Below are positions 1 through 14,400 of a DNA stretch of 64,000 nucleotides, piece after piece. The notes beneath the pieces were generated by a model. That model saw only the letters and a list, made by a program, of their open reading frames with translations. It was not told the DNA's origin and did no database searches. Each line of letters starts with the position of its first letter. The stretch's first letter is position 1. Source of the stretch: Bimastos eiseni (Eukaryota > Annelida > Clitellata > Crassiclitellata > Lumbricidae); contig OY365806.1 of assembly GCA_959347315.1 (NCBI GenBank), positions 54,775,116 to 54,839,115 of the forward strand. The letters run 5' to 3'. The position numbers and the translations under genes were made by a program.

Positions 1-2407
1 CAATATATCGAAATCTACATCTGCAGCAATGTCTGTAAGTATTCTCTCTCCTAACTTTTCCTATTTAACACTCCTTTAATCCAAAAATATTTCGCGTATC
101 ATTCTTTGAAACAGAAGACTCACTCGATTGACGAAACTAAAATCGCCAGACTTTCTATAGGGGTGGTTTCTGAACGGATCGTAGATGAAGTTTAAAGTCG
201 AGTCGTAGAAGTTAAAGGCGGAAAGTCTATATTTCATTAGTTGAAACTAAACAACTTTTCTTATATTCTTCGTAGGTCGTTTCTAAAAATTCCAAGAAAG
301 AGTTCTTCAAGGAACCTATCGGCAATGATCGTTACTTGACCGCCAGCCTTTACATCTGTATATTAGTAACGGCGATTCAACCGATTAAAAATCGAGTTGC
401 ATACATTAGGTTTTCATTTCATTTTAATAACTGCAAATATACTTAGCCTACATTACACGATGTATTTAATTTTAGTAACTGCAAATATAGCTACACAGAC
501 GCGAATAGAACTTGTTTGAAACGCGAATCGGACATCTATTTACATCATGCAAAACTCTCGCAACGAATGAACACCCGACTCGCGAAAAGTTACTGGACCC
601 GGTGCTGCGGACAGACTGACGCACGCACGGACATCACGTGATTTAGGAAGTTATAATTTTGTAGATAGCGAAGACCCGCCAAATTAAGTCGTTGCTCATA
701 ACATACCGTTGTTGCCTTCCCGCCCCATTGACGCGACAGAATCGGCGATGACAATTATCAGTTACATGCAGTGCTTGGATGTCTACTACCATTCATAGCG
801 ACTCTGCTCACATGCTGCTCCACTATACGGTGATTGATTAAGTCATCAGCACTTAGTTATTATCAGGATTTTTGAGGATTTTTACACTAACGACCTTAAT
901 ACATTAATCTGTACTCAATTACTTATCAACAATCTGATCTTTTCTGGAACTTCTAAGGCGCCATTGTATTTCACGACACAACAGCGATCTTCCCCTTATA
1001 ATGTTAATTTTTAATACCCATTTAAATGTTTACTCTGCGAGCGGATTATCCTTCAGGAAATTGGATATTAGTCACAGCAGGATGGTCATGATACGCCGCT
1101 GTCCCTAGGGAATGGAATTGACTACCAAAACTTCCTCAATGCTTGGCCTATAGACATTTTCTTTCTTCCTGAAACGCCACAAAGCTCACAAATATTCATA
1201 CTGACTTTTTCAAGCTTTTGGGTATGTTAAAACTGAATTATCCACACTTCAAGTGTATGTTTTTGTTTTTATTTTGCTTGCCATAAGTTTTTGTGACGTC
1301 AGTTGGGCAAAGCAGGTGAAAAGCCAGGCTTTGCCGTTTCCAATTCCGACAGTCTCAAAGGTATTGAACAAAGAGAAACAGTGGCTCATTCCATTTGATC
1401 CTCATACCATACCATTTAATCCTCATACCATACATCTCCGCAATGTTTCCAAAGCATTCTGTGCAACTTCACTGTTAGTTTAGGAAACTCAAGATGAACA
1501 TAAACGAAGAAAAGCCAGCGATGTTTGCTTCAATACGAGTCGACCATATCAAACATCTGGTTCTGTACTTTTCCTGATCCCAACGGCTTAGATAAGAATG
1601 TCCGACTGTGAATAAAAGCCTGAGGTGACGTATAACTGCGCTATAGAAGTCCTCTAATAGGTCTATGAGATTGCAACTGTAATTCTAATCACCATTTCAA
1701 GATTTATGCGCCACCCCATATACCTTTTATTCGCCGTAGTGTCGTGAGTGTTGAAATGCAAAGTATTTGAAATACTATTTGAATCCCTTTGTAGTATTCA
1801 TGTATTTATATTTCAAATACATGTGTATTTTTTATTTAGAATACGTTTCAGAATATTTTGTACTTGGATTATCAAAAACTTTTCTAAAACATACTTTGTA
1901 CATCGAGCCCAATAGTCAGTATTACATTGATTTGAAAGGAAAACCACTGAAATAAGTAGAGTACAACACTGAGCTGTATATACATGTACCAGCACGTAAG
2001 GAATAGAATTTGACTTCACTGAGGAATACTTGACTTGTCGGCTATGAAACAAATTGCCATAGAAAACGACAAGATGAAAGGTGAAAAGAAATGTTACTTT
2101 GCTTTCTTAATCCTATACCTTTCCTTGTTCTCGTTGAATAGTAGTATTGATACCAGCTGTCCTTAAGGGCGTGTGAGCTTCATGTGGTTTCTGATGTGGA
2201 TCACTATATCTTGGCTGTTATTATCCATTCATTCCTCAAACTATGTTGGCTGCCTGATTGCCATACAGATTGATTCTACATGTAGAATCTGCTCATTGGC
2301 GCTTCGGAGGTCTTCGTAAACTATTCAAACCACTGTGGTCATCCACAACAAATGAGAGTTCAACTACTGCGATATCATTCAGCCAGTTGATTCATCTGGT
2401 ATAGGCC
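1..2407. other. Intergenic, no gene recognised
   Basis: AT-rich sequence with no open frame that looks coding. The longest open frames here are short, and the one at 1,253 with a signal-peptide-like start opens on GTG rather than ATG. No repeat with clear ends was seen before the LTR that begins at 2,408. Confidence 0.5.
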
Positions 2408-3013
2408 TGTTACCGTGATTATTCTGAACATTACATTACAATAGATAGGCTTGAACAATATATATAGAGATCATTATTATACATTCAGGTTAGCTGAACA
2501 TTCGTTAATACAGACAGTATAGGTTCAATCAATCACTCACTCACGGAGGCTCTAGTGTAACTAGCATTTACAGCCAGCCCACATTTCTAGGTACACCTTG
2601 AGTGGTCAGTAGCTGACCAATCAAAGTAGTCTGTTCTAGGATAGGCCAGTTTCCTCTTTGGCTGAGGAAAGTGACTTATAAGCTGTAACACTGTTACGAA
2701 CTTTGCAGTCTGACTTCCGAAGAACTCTAGTTATCTTTGTCAGGCTCGTCAACTCGCATCATCATAGGGCTTGGACTTTATCATCTCACCCATACTCGTA
2801 TTAGTAAGTATATGTAACAGTTATGTATCACGACAGCAGTTATGTCACAATCATTATATATATTATTATCATAACTACTCTGTATTTAATAAAGATAGTT
2901 TGTATCCGAACTGTCTCTTCATGTGTAGTTAGGTTCCCCTAATGTAATCAAACTTACTAATCATCTAATATAATAGTAGAGATAGTTTTAGTAGAACCCT
3001 CAGCGTTCTTACA
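2408..3013 (+). repeat. LTR of retrotransposon family C (5' LTR-like)
   Basis: This 606-bp unit begins TGTTACCGTGATTATTCTG and ends CGTTCTTACA. It is the same family as the 586-bp solo LTR at 39,974-40,559 on the minus strand, which has matching ends and a target duplication, so the boundaries come from comparing the two. It holds an AATAAA-type signal near 2,888. Sequence starting TGGTGGGCAAGCCGGGGT follows the right end directly and could be a primer-binding site, so this is probably a 5' LTR with a stub of internal leader. No gag or pol follows, and the flanks show no target duplication. The internal part is therefore deleted or unrecognised. Confidence 0.75.
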
Positions 3014-3739
3014 TGGTGGGCAAGCCGGGGTACGATTTATACAATTTTTTCCTTTCTTGAGTTTCACTATCTCATCTTCATAGCGTCATCAGCTGCCACC
3101 AACTATTCCACTCGGGGCGCCGTGAGAGCAGGCCTAAGCTTAGCTTTCACGCAGCACGAAACCATCTTCATTAATTTCTTCTCATTCACATCATTTAGCT
3201 TAGAATCACATCGTTAGTATCGCGCACGTTACCTGTATGTATTAAGTAGCCTGTAAGGTTATCTATCCGCCGCCGTCGCGGGTTCATTTTCATTACTTAA
3301 CCTACAGTGGCGACCGCATCTCATTCAGCAATTTCTACGGCAATGGCCGTCAATGAATAATCAGAAGAAAACTATATAGTTTTACTTATATAGCAGCAGC
3401 CCCCATTTCGTTTATATGCAAAAGACAATAGACTTGAATAGAATAGAATAGAATAGTATCTGGTATATTTCACACGCGCATTTTTTTTAATTATCACTTA
3501 GACTTGATGTCGTTGTACAATCAACAGCATCAGGCTTAATACTGCATCGTACTTAGTATGGGCTTGTGAGTATATTCTGTGTTAAGTATCTGTACTAGCC
3601 CTTACATCATCGCAGCTAACTCATACAATGACGTCATAGCCCATCACAGGCAGATCAAACCCGACAGTCAGCCAACGCCAGACTTGTCTATTCACTCTGA
3701 TGCAATCTGCGCGTTATACTTTCTGGCAATGCTTTTGAC
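3014..3739. other. Possible leader of the family C element, then unassigned
   Basis: The first part, beginning TGGTGGGCAAGCC, may be a primer-binding site and leader. No coding continues. A short repeat of GAATA lies near 3,435-3,460. Nothing else is recognised. Confidence 0.35.
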
Positions 3740-4602
3740 TAGCCTGCTTCCTTCTTGCAGGACCGCTCTCTTATGGTGGCCCATGGTTCAACTCGTTCTC
3801 CATGGGTTCCTGCGCCATTGGACTGCCCCAGGGTTCCGTCCTTGACCCTCTGCTGTACATAGTCTTTACTGCTGGCGTGGGACCTGTGCTCGCGGCAGAG
3901 GCTGTTCTCAACCAATCTTATGCTGATGACATCCAAGCATATGCCCAATGTCTGGCGGGGGAGTCAACTCTGGCATAGCTGTTACTACCAGCTTCGGCAA
4001 CTTAGGGTGGTATCCCGCTCCCTCTCCCAAGACGCTGCTTCTACGCTTGTCCATTCCTTTATAGTCTCCCGTCTAGACTGCTGCAGCGCCATATATGATG
4101 GGCTCCCGGTGTGTCGGCTTAAATGCCTTGACAAGGTCTTGCGCTCGGCCGCCCGACTGGTGGGCCGCATCCCTAGGCTTGACAGAGTCTCTGGGTACAT
4201 GCGTGATGTCCAGCACTGGCTCCCTAACCCACAGCGCTTTGCCTACAGTGTCTCTTAACTGGTACGGCGCTGCATTGAGGGTCTGGCGCCCCCTACTTGT
4301 CTGAACTTTGCTGCCCCACTGTCACTGTTGGACGCCGTGGTTTGTTGCGCTCTGCTGCGCAAGTGGAGTTGCTTGTCCCCCGTGTGAGGACTGCTATCCG
4401 ACAGCGCCGTGCTTTCTCACTGGCTGGTCCGGTGACCTGGAATGGCCTTCCAGTAGCATTGCTTCTCACACCAATAGGCCAATCTGCTCTGTTTTTCTCT
4501 GGCCTTAAGATGTCCTGTTTGAACGTGGTTGGGTTGGGAGCGTTTCTGAGTAGAAGACCTTGAAGGGGCGCTGTATAAAACTGCTGTAATAATAATAATA
4601 AC
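3740..4602 (+). mobile_element. LINE (CR1/Jockey-like) 3' end, truncated and frameshifted
   Basis: The plus strand encodes the C-terminal part of a non-LTR reverse transcriptase. Near 3,806-3,850 the frame reads LPQGSVLDPLLY, the RT motif before the catalytic site. Near 3,918-3,935 it reads SYADDIQAYAQ, the YADD catalytic box. A stop follows at about 3,976, and the frame at 3,920-4,258 then continues with the typical tail containing SFIVSRLDCC and RSAARLV. After another frame change a further stretch contains WNGLP. The copy ends in TAATAATAATAA, the kind of microsatellite tail CR1/L2-type LINEs carry. The endonuclease and the first RT motifs are missing, so this is a dead 5'-truncated copy. 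The clade is inferred from motif style only. Confidence 0.8.
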
Positions 4603-5351
4603 TACTTGTCAGCTAAAGTAGTTAAATAGTAGTTATAACTGCATATTTTGAAAGTAGTTAGGAAGTAGTTTTAACTACTAGTCCAGCAGTTGGTGCCCAT
4701 TACTGCTAATTTAATTGTTGACACAGCATTTATAAACAACTAGCGAATCACCTTGCTCTTTGTTGTTTTTTTCTCCGCTGCTAAAAAGTATCTGTGCAAA
4801 ATTTGTGACCAATCGCTCAAGTTGATAAAAAGTTTGGTTGGTAGCACTGTCATTGTTACTTACCGTCTATCGCTTATCGCCAGTATTTTAAGCAACAATG
4901 AAGATCATGTCTAAACAATTGTAATAAAATAAATTATAATTATTCATTTAGATTTCTTTAGCACCCACAAAAGCTAAGTTGCAGGAACCAGTGTTGGTCA
5001 TGGGGTCAAGAGCACCAGTTGTTGCAAGGATATTGTACTCAAAGATATTGGAAATAATGTACAATTTTATCCGTCTTAGGTGTGTTTGCTGTTGGCCGAG
5101 TTGGCTATCGCAACTTTTGATCACTCCACCTGGGCCATTGCAGAAAATTTAAATGATTATTACAGGAAGTAATATTTGGTCAAGGATTTTGATTCATGTT
5201 ATGTCTCATCAGGCTACACAAGTTTCTATGGAAACCAACCTAGGTTATAGAATTCCCTACAACATTCACATTATAAATAACGAAATACGATAAAGACTTA
5301 ATTTTATGAAAGCAAAAGTGGCTGCATGGCTTGCAAATAATTGAACATTTG
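4603..5351. other. Intergenic and 3' flank of the CLK gene
   Basis: No gene is seen. The part next to 5,351 should be 3' untranslated sequence of the minus-strand CLK kinase gene. I did not find an unambiguous polyadenylation signal in that orientation. Confidence 0.4.
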
Positions 5352-5543
5352 CTATCTGCTGATGCTGTGTGCTCGGTCCCGATCTCCCGCTTCGTCTGTC
5401 CGAGTCTGCTGGATGAGTTTTGAAAAGAATGGATGAAGCATAGCATCAGCAAGGCTGATTCGATCTGTAGGATCGTATTCCAACATCTTTTCAATCAGGT
5501 CAAAGAGCTGTCTGTGTTCAGCAACGTCGCAGTTCATATATCT
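5352..5543 (-). CDS. CLK: CLK kinase, last coding exon
   Basis: The acceptor TTTAAACAG lies just above 5,543 and the stop codon TAG is at 5,352-5,354. The exon starts in phase 0 and encodes 63 residues, from [20 protein letters not shown] through LHPFFSKL to the end SISR. This matches the C-lobe end of CLK kinases, where the final helix LFDLIE.MLEY and the HPFF motif close the domain. Confidence 0.95.
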   Translation of the reverse strand, partial: RYMNCDVAEHRQLFDLIEKMLEYDPTDRISLADAMLHPFFSKLIQQTRTDEAGDRDRAHSISR

Positions 5544-8408
5544 CTGTTTAAATAGAAACAGCAAAATCATAATTCAATAGAAGTCCTCCACCTTCTTACA
5601 ACACTCTGCACGTCTATGTAGGCTACATATATAGACCTACGTATGTGTACTTTTATCACGATCTGGGGCTTCTAGGCCCATGTGAGTCTGCCTTTCGCTA
5701 TATAACAATTTCTCCATTATCCCTGTGTTCTGCCATATTAGTCAGAGGTTTTTCATTGCTCTTCGTCGTGAGATCATATAGAGCTACATAAATTACCGAA
5801 TGCTTGTCTTAAGTCAACAAAATCTATGAATTCTGTCTGAGTTAGTTAAATCTTTTCAAGCATCTGTCTCACTGTCAAATGAATTTGTTCTTGCAAAGGT
5901 TGCTGATTTGTCTTTATTAAGTGCTTTAATGCTTAGCCTAATCTTACTACTGTGTGTTTTAGGGAGCCTAAATAGGCATAGTGTGGGAAAAATATCTTAA
6001 CAGTTCAGATTCTAATTTTGTTCCAAAATGAGTTATTTCTTTCAAAATTTCACATGCTTTCACTGAGCGTGCCAAATCCTTAATAGCCTCACCACTTGGT
6101 TATATATACGTAGCAATAAATTGGACTGCAGTTGCCAGTTTATGCCACTAATCACTTTGTCAAACTCTCTAGCTGATATTTTGCCATACTTGTAAAAATT
6201 ACACAACAATACAGGGCATATACTCAGGAAAGGTCAGCTAACCAAAACGTAAGATTAATTGTAATCTCCAAACTTCTAAGTGCCTCTCGAAAACCAAGCG
6301 CAGGGCACCACAATAATCAAAAGTGGTGGTACCCACTAAATGGATTGGCTTCATATAAGCAACAGGGAATTAGAAAGAGGGAATTGCAGTAATCAAGCAT
6401 TGAGTGGACAATGGAAATAGCAATGATAATAGTAATAATAATAATACTAATAATAATAATAAAACCATCTTCGAAGACTAGCCATTCCAGAACAATGTCC
6501 CCCCCTAACTTTTTTAATCTCAAGGGATGATATGTACCCTGGGGAAAAAATAATATAATAAAATTATAATAATATTATAATAATATGGATAATACTAAAA
6601 GCAATAATAATAATTGAATGTCTGGAATGCACATTCTTTTCTTGTGCACGTGATTTTAACCTAATTTCGTTTACTTTAAATAACAAACTTGGGAAAAATT
6701 CTGTTTCATAGAATTTTAACTTACATAAAGAGGTTGGCACATCTCCCTGACATATTTTCCAGCCAGGCTGTGGTAGTTCCAATCAAGGCGACCATGCCAG
6801 AAATATCCAGTTCTATAAACAGGTAATAAATCAGCATGTTAGTCTACTTACATCATGCATAAAGCTGCACATGTTAGGATCAAACTAACGTCCTACTGAC
6901 TGTTTGGCATCTGAATAGATAAGTCTTAAGCCTATTTTAGAAAGAAAACAGAGTGGGCAAGCATCAGTATAAAAAAATATGTATAATTCGTAAGTGTATG
7001 CATTGGACTGAAAAGTTATTTAGCAGTTTTGATATTCACACACAAAAACTGTATTTTCCAAGAAAGGGAATCACCAGAGTAAAGAAGTAAGATGGAGTAT
7101 TCAAGTGTTGAAAATAAGTGGAAATGAAGAAGATGGCTTGCAAGAGAGTTCATTTGCTGAAGGCTGGTTCTAAAGAAAAGCAATTGAAAGATATGTCACT
7201 TGAGGACATGTTTCGACCATTAGCTGAAGTGTCGTTAAGAGAAGAAGCAGAAGAAGAGCGTGCTGTTGGAGGTGCTGTTGAAAAGGCTATTGAAAAACAT
7301 CCAGAACCCACCTTTATGGAAATGGATATGCATGGGATGATAATGCTGAGACAAGAAGAGAAAGAAAGAAGCAGAGAGATAGAGATGAGAAATGAACACA
7401 AGAGGAAAGAGAGATAGACAAGAATCAGAAAGCATAAGATAGGAAGAGTTTGAGAGGGAGAGAGAGAGAAAGAACAGAAAGCAGAGCAAGCTTGTAAGGC
7501 AGAACTTCACCGTAAAGACAACACTTTAAAATTCAAATACAGCATGAAAAAATATCAAGAAAGCGAAATGTTGGTTGCTAAAATTTAGAATAGGTTATGC
7601 AATGAAGCATGTCTTTACCTAAAATGCCAAAGGATACGATACTATCATATTTCTAAAAAGTAGAGAAGGCATTTTGTAGTGACATAGTAGTTTCAACATG
7701 AATGTACAATTCTGGGTTAAATTGCTTTTGTCATTGATGACACCAAAAGCTCTAACTGTTCTAAACAGATTATCCTATACTGTTTATCTTATATTGATTT
7801 AGATGAATATTGGAACGTTAAACAACACTTTTTGAAAGAATTTAAATATAGATTCAGAGAGTACAGATCCAAATTTGTTGATGTGAAGAAGACGTCTGAA
7901 GAAACGTTAGTGTTCGACCGAATTTCGTTTGCGTTTTTGTTTACGGTGCCGAAACTTCAAATTTATTGGCTTCGGCTCATATCTGTTTTCGGCCGAAACT
8001 GGTACTGGCAGTTTCGTTCCAGTTTCGTTTTTGGCCGAAACCAAGATTCATTTTCACAACAATCCGAAACTCAGTGTCTACCAACAGCTGCACGCAGTCT
8101 TGCAGGTACAAATATGGAAATTCATACTGTCAACCCTGGGAGGACCAAAGGCCTTCAGTTGAGACGAAATGCCTTCAGTCGAGATGAAATGATTTCAGCC
8201 GTGTCGATTGACTGGCTAATTGGTAGGCTATCTATTTCCTTTACCAGTGTCTCATCTGCTACTCATATATATATATATATATAGCAACACAGGATGAGAG
8301 AAATAGGGAATTTGGAAGCAAGTGATGAACGCTTTGGACAGCCACGGGCTCTGGCCCAGGATTGCGATGGTATCGACTATATATATAATAATATATATTT
8401 GTGTGCAG

Positions 8409-8451
<43 letters not shown>

Positions 8452-11400
8452 TATATATATAGTCAATACCATTGCCATCCTTCGGCCAAAGGCCCGTGGC
8501 TGTCCAAAGTGTTCATCAATTGCTTCCAAATTCCCTATTTCTCTCATTCATGCTGCTAGCATTGGTCTGTTTAACAACTAGTTCTCACTTCTCGCTTTTA
8601 GACTATGTTCAGACACTTTAACTTGAATAAAATATATTGTTGTATTGCTGAAAAGACAGGAAATTGATGTAAAACAAACTAGCAGTGCAAATTAAAAATG
8701 GTTCAATAAATTTCGGTTTTGTTTCCTTTTCGGCCAAAACTGACTTTTCAGTTTTGTTTTCGTTTCGTTTTCGGCCGAAACCAAAGCATCAATTTCGGTG
8801 GCATTTTCGTTTTCGGCCGAAAATGAAAACATGGTTTCGGTCGGTCTCTAAGAAACGTATATAAAGTTCACAGCTCAACTGAAAAATTTGTCGAATTATT
8901 ATGTTAGTACCATGTTTGAATTCAAAATATGGACAAGGATTTTGAGAAGTTATTGAATAGATTAAGATAACCATTTGAACAGACAGCGGTCGGTCGTCAA
9001 TAAGGATCTCATTCAATCAATTCATTACATAGTTTTTGCTGCCTGACTATAGTATGGAGGTTGCTGAACATAGCCTAGCACAAGCGGCATTAATGTTGAG
9101 ACACTTGGTCTCGTGGTTAGTATGCTGGACTGTTAAGTGAGAGGTCAGAGGTTCAACTCATCACCAAGGTAGACATTTTTTTAAAAAGATTTCTGCTCCA
9201 CTTGTGCACTTTAATAGCTATATCAGCAATAACGAGTGAACTGTCAGTGTGAGGATCAGAGGAAGAGGGAGAGGACTGGTAGCCACCTGCTCTCATATGG
9301 CAATGCTCTGAAGATGTTCAGTAATTACGGTTCCTATAGCCATGGCTGCTTCAGGGTTAGCCAAAGGCACTGATCTTCCAAATAAATGTCAAGAGAAATA
9401 TGTCAGTACAGTCAGTGTATTTAGAGTTTACTGTTTGAAACCTACCTCGATTTTTTGGCTAATCTGTAAGGAACTGAACCAAGTATTCGTTCCATCATTG
9501 CTAAATGTTCCCTGTTGTCATGAGTCTAAACAGAAACACAAATTTAACCGATATGCCATATGTAAAATTTTTTCATGAATTACTTCAGATGAGACATTTT
9601 TATTGACAAGACATCAAACAGTGATATACGATTTTCCCAATAAATTGGCCAAAATGAGGAATTTTATAAAATGCGACTTCCAACAGGTTTTGTGAACATT
9701 TATTGCAATTCATTGAACAAATAATATAATCGATGAGTGTTTGGTTCTCCAGCGACTCAATAAACAAGACCATACTGAGCGTTGCAAAAAGACATTTGCT
9801 AGCGTGAAACCTGGGGTTGGATACTTCAAACATGCTTTGAGATAAGCTGTTCAACAGATTTCTTTATTTATTGTTGACATTGAAAATAAAAACCAGTGAC
9901 TGTCCATTTATCTGCAAGTTCTGTATGCTGTCATTTTGAAAATACGGCATAGAATAGGCCTGTGTAAACTTCTGTAATTATTGAGACAATGATAACGTTC
10001 TGCAAAATTTTCTGGATTTGAAAAATCTTACTCCTCTATATCTTGCAATTATGGTAGAAAAATCTCAATTTGTTGTGGGGAAATTGCATTAAATCAGGTG
10101 GATCATTTTTTTTTTATTGAACCACTCTGTACATAAGCCAATTGCAGACTACACAGATGGTGTGTAATGTATAATGCATAATGTAAGTGATCATTTACAT
10201 TATGTCTCATCAAGAAACTCATCTGTGGTGTTCTGACCTGACCAAACAAGAATACAATATAATATGAATGCGTGATGCTTCTGCGGCAAAATAATCCACC
10301 ACTCAACACATAAGAAATCACTTCTGTGGAACCCCCAGCCGACGCTCACAAGGCCTAACTTGACCCTAACTGACCCTCACGAGTGCCAAATGATTGAAAA
10401 ATAAGGAATTAATCAATGCACATGTGCCAAGGTCACGAGTAAAGGTTTTCGACAACGTAAATGTGGCAAAAATACTACATGTTCAGCCGCAGGAGTAAAA
10501 TTTTCGTTCATTCTGTTGCGAAACATTACTTTAATTTACTTACTCACAGCATGCTGACTAATTATCCCAATTTCGTGCACTATGAGTGGCCACAAAAACA
10601 TGATTGACACCATGCTACATGACGGCATTTGTAACATCACCAATTTTGGAAATTATATAAAAGAAGTAAACAGCAATGGCGGCAAAGGTAACCAAATCGA
10701 ATAAGAATGTACAGTTGAATAATTATGTCTGTCATGAAATAAGGCGACTTGTTCCATGTCGATGTAATGCAGCTATAAGAATACGATGAACAAAATACCC
10801 TACACGCAAAAGCCGCTCCCTAGATCAACATCGCATCCAGTGCAATCAACTCTCAAACTGTCTACCATTTGCAAATGGGAAGCTCTGTGGGCGACCCAAC
10901 AAAATTCTGCTTCCTTCCAGAAAACAGATTTTGTACTACATGGTTCTGTTTCTCTGCAAAATTAATTGGGTCACCTATGCCTCTCCACTGTGTATAACTA
11001 AAGCCAGTCTGAAGAGACTGGTTCTCATTCAGTAATGAAATCCATCAAATCCATCATTTGCTGGTTCAACAACCGGTAAATGATGGTTGCTAGTATAATA
11101 TGCCTGCTTTAAAGAATGCAAAACTTGCCTATCGGGAGAAATCAAGCACTTACAGGTAGGTAGCCAAATTAGCAGTGGAACAAACTATAATCTAGATTAA
11201 TTGGTAAACAATATTCATTTAGTTATGTTATTTCTAGCAGGTATTAATGTAGCTCCAATGGCATGTAATAAAGCATCATTTCATGGCTCTAAGCATGCTT
11301 TCATTAAGGTCTTTGGGGCTCAATGCATCTGTACTGGAGTCTCTAAACTCTCTATTAATAGGTCAGAACTTGACCAATCGGCCATCAAGTAAAACAAATT

Positions 11401-14400
11401 AATTATAAGTTCAAACAGTGAAGTACTGACCTGAAAGAGAGTATAACCTGTATATAGTTCAAATACAATGCAACCCGCACTCCACACATCGCAAGGTTGA
11501 GACCAACCAATTTCTAAAAATGATTAGCCAATAATATTCATTTATTCAATTCGGACTGACAAACCGCCTTAGTATGATTACACAATGATAATGATAATAA
11601 CGATACTGATAATAATGATAATAATAATAACAATAATAATACTACTACTATTACTACTACTACTACTACTAATAATAATAATAATAATAACACAGCCCAA
11701 AGGTACAACAAACTGAGCACTTTAGAACTTTCTATCTCTGCAAGGAACTGAAAATTTACTTTCATGATACTTAGCTAATCGAAACTTCCAAATTACTACT
11801 GTAGCATAATTATGTGCAGTACATTTGGTTGCACTAATCTGTGGTTTATACATCTTTTCATAATGATAATGAAGCTAAGACAACAACAACAGCGACGATA
11901 AGTATTACAAAATATCCACAAGATCATTTTGGAGCTATTTTACTGCAATTGAATTTGTTGCAATTTACAGCTAAGCCTAATCCTGCCTTTATCAGGCAGA
12001 TGCCAATAATACTAAATAATGATCATGTCATATTTCTCTTTTGTCACCTTTCTGTTGCAGGTCACATATTCAAAACTCTTGGCAAAATTTCTTGCATATG
12101 CTGTTATACCAAACTGGTCAAGAAAATTCTGTGTGAATAAGATAATACGAACAATGGAGGAATTTAATATGAATACTTTCCATAAATCTAACAGCATTAT
12201 CTCTGAGAAATAGTGCACGTAGCTACCTAGAATGACTTCTGGCGATCTGTAATGTCTCGTTGACACGACTGTGCTATGATGCTCATGGTTGAATGTTGCA
12301 GAACCAAAGTCAATGAGTTTTATGTCACAGCATTTCACCTTTTTAATGTGTCGTTTCTGAAAGAAGATACTGAAGGGTATTTATTTTAGATGATTATTTT
12401 ATCAGATTTTACCCGACTGATTAAAATCACTCATTCAATCAATCAAATCACAGAAAGACTTAAGACATCACAATGGTATTGTCCACTGACTGGCATGTCA
12501 TGAGAGTCATACTGATATAATAGGGTAACATATGCAAATTTATCTTGAAATCTCAAATCACAGTGTGAGCCTGGGTTGACTGGCATTTCATGCAGGTAGG
12601 AGCGGGTCTATAGCTCTATAGCTAGGGTGTGGTTCATGAACAGTCCTCTGAGCTCTTTCTTTTCTTCTTTAAATAAATCCTCATCCAAGTAATTCTGTAC
12701 TAATTATTAATTATACGCCTTGCATTGCTTTATTGCTGTTGTGTAAATAGTTACAACTGAATCTGACAATATGAAAAACATGTTATGCATATTACCATTT
12801 TATAAATAGCTTCATGTCGTTTAATCTGAAAATATGGTTAATGTTAGCATTATTCTGTAAACTCAAATATATTTTTTTCAATCTTAGGATGGCATAAGAG
12901 TTATTTACTGAATATGCTGGGTCAGAGGATATGTAGAACCCATCTCCAGGAAGTGTTGAATCTAGATGACACACATTGTGGGAACGTCAATGTCTTCATA
13001 TGAGATATGCCTGATTGCCAAATGTAGGACATCACAGAGAGCATTGAACCAAAGCTACAGTGACTCTCGTGTGAGCAGATAGGGAGGAGAGTGTCGATAA
13101 TAAGAAGAAAAATTGAATTGAAGAGGGCAAAGTTCCTCAGTTGAGTACTTAGCCCAATGAAGTGTAAGGCCTCCCCGGAAACTGAAACTTACTTTTTTGG
13201 CATTGTAGACAGATTCGGAATCAGCACTAACAAACAAAATGTTTTCTGGCTTCAGATCTGTGTGAGTGAGTTGGTTCTCATGAAGAACTGGAAAAAAAAC
13301 ATTCCTACGTCAACCATTAATACAGTACTTGTAGTCATTCTGAGGCTCGTCAGTTTTAAATTAAACCAAATACTATTATTATTATTATTGAGTAAAATTG
13401 ATAATAAATATATTTTGCATTCAACCTTTACATAGGAGGAGATTTTATAAGAGGGCAAATGTCCTAAGCAAATTGGGGGGGGATTGTCCAGAGGCAGTTG
13501 TCCGGGGCAATAGGTTTCATTATGTGTGCTGAAATCGTGCTTTGCACGCCTCATACACCGATAATTATAAGGAATTTCCTACAGAATTGCTTGCAGGTCA
13601 GAAACCATATAAATCAGTGCGACACTTGCCGCCATATAGAAAAAGGTATCGGCGATACCAAGTTTTGCAATACTTTATCACAATTTTAACAGTCCTGGCT
13701 GCCAACAGTTAAATTCGACTCCAGTAACAGCTAGTCATCACTGATTCATACTATACTTGTAATCATGCTTGTAATCATATGGTGGTTTGTCAGTTTAAAT
13801 TTAAACAATGATATTATTATTGTTAATTGTTGGTGGTGGTGGAAGCCACATGCTGTTACAAGACTAGCTTAGAAGTTCTTTTTGAGTTATTGCTTTCATA
13901 GTCAGTTAACCCTTTAGCGTGTAGCCCAAGATAACTCTGGCAACGTGGGGCATGGCTACTTCGAACCACCCAGTAGGCATTGTGATCCTATAAAGCAGTG
14001 GGAAAATGTCAGGTCATAGCACTTGTGCAGAGTGAATCACAGTACCTGCTTAATTATCCGGGTCATAGTTATGTCATCTCTGCCGGCTGCAAACGGCCAC
14101 CACATCCATTAGCTTAATTGGTTCACCTTGTCACGAACTTGTCTGGGAATATCGGATACAAATTGTTTATGATCCTGCTCAAAAGCATAATTTATACTAT
14201 CTATTTGGCTTGAGATGGTATTCATAGAATCCTCCTGTATCCATTAATATTATGTAGACAGACTTAGGTTACTCGATAATTAATATCAATAATTATTGAT
14301 GATAATTATCGGCAAAGTGGCAGGTCGTAACTGGCTTGCCTGGGGAGGGAATGACATGTTTGTTAGAAGAAGACACTGACTGAAGGTCTGAATGTGCTAC

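Noticed and set aside
1253..1483. Short frame with a signal-peptide-like start
   Set aside because: It opens on GTG, not ATG, and has no splice sites, homologue or supporting context.
9100..9170. Functional tRNA-Asn gene
   Set aside because: The boxes are present but the acceptor stem does not pair, so a SINE head or pseudogene is more likely.
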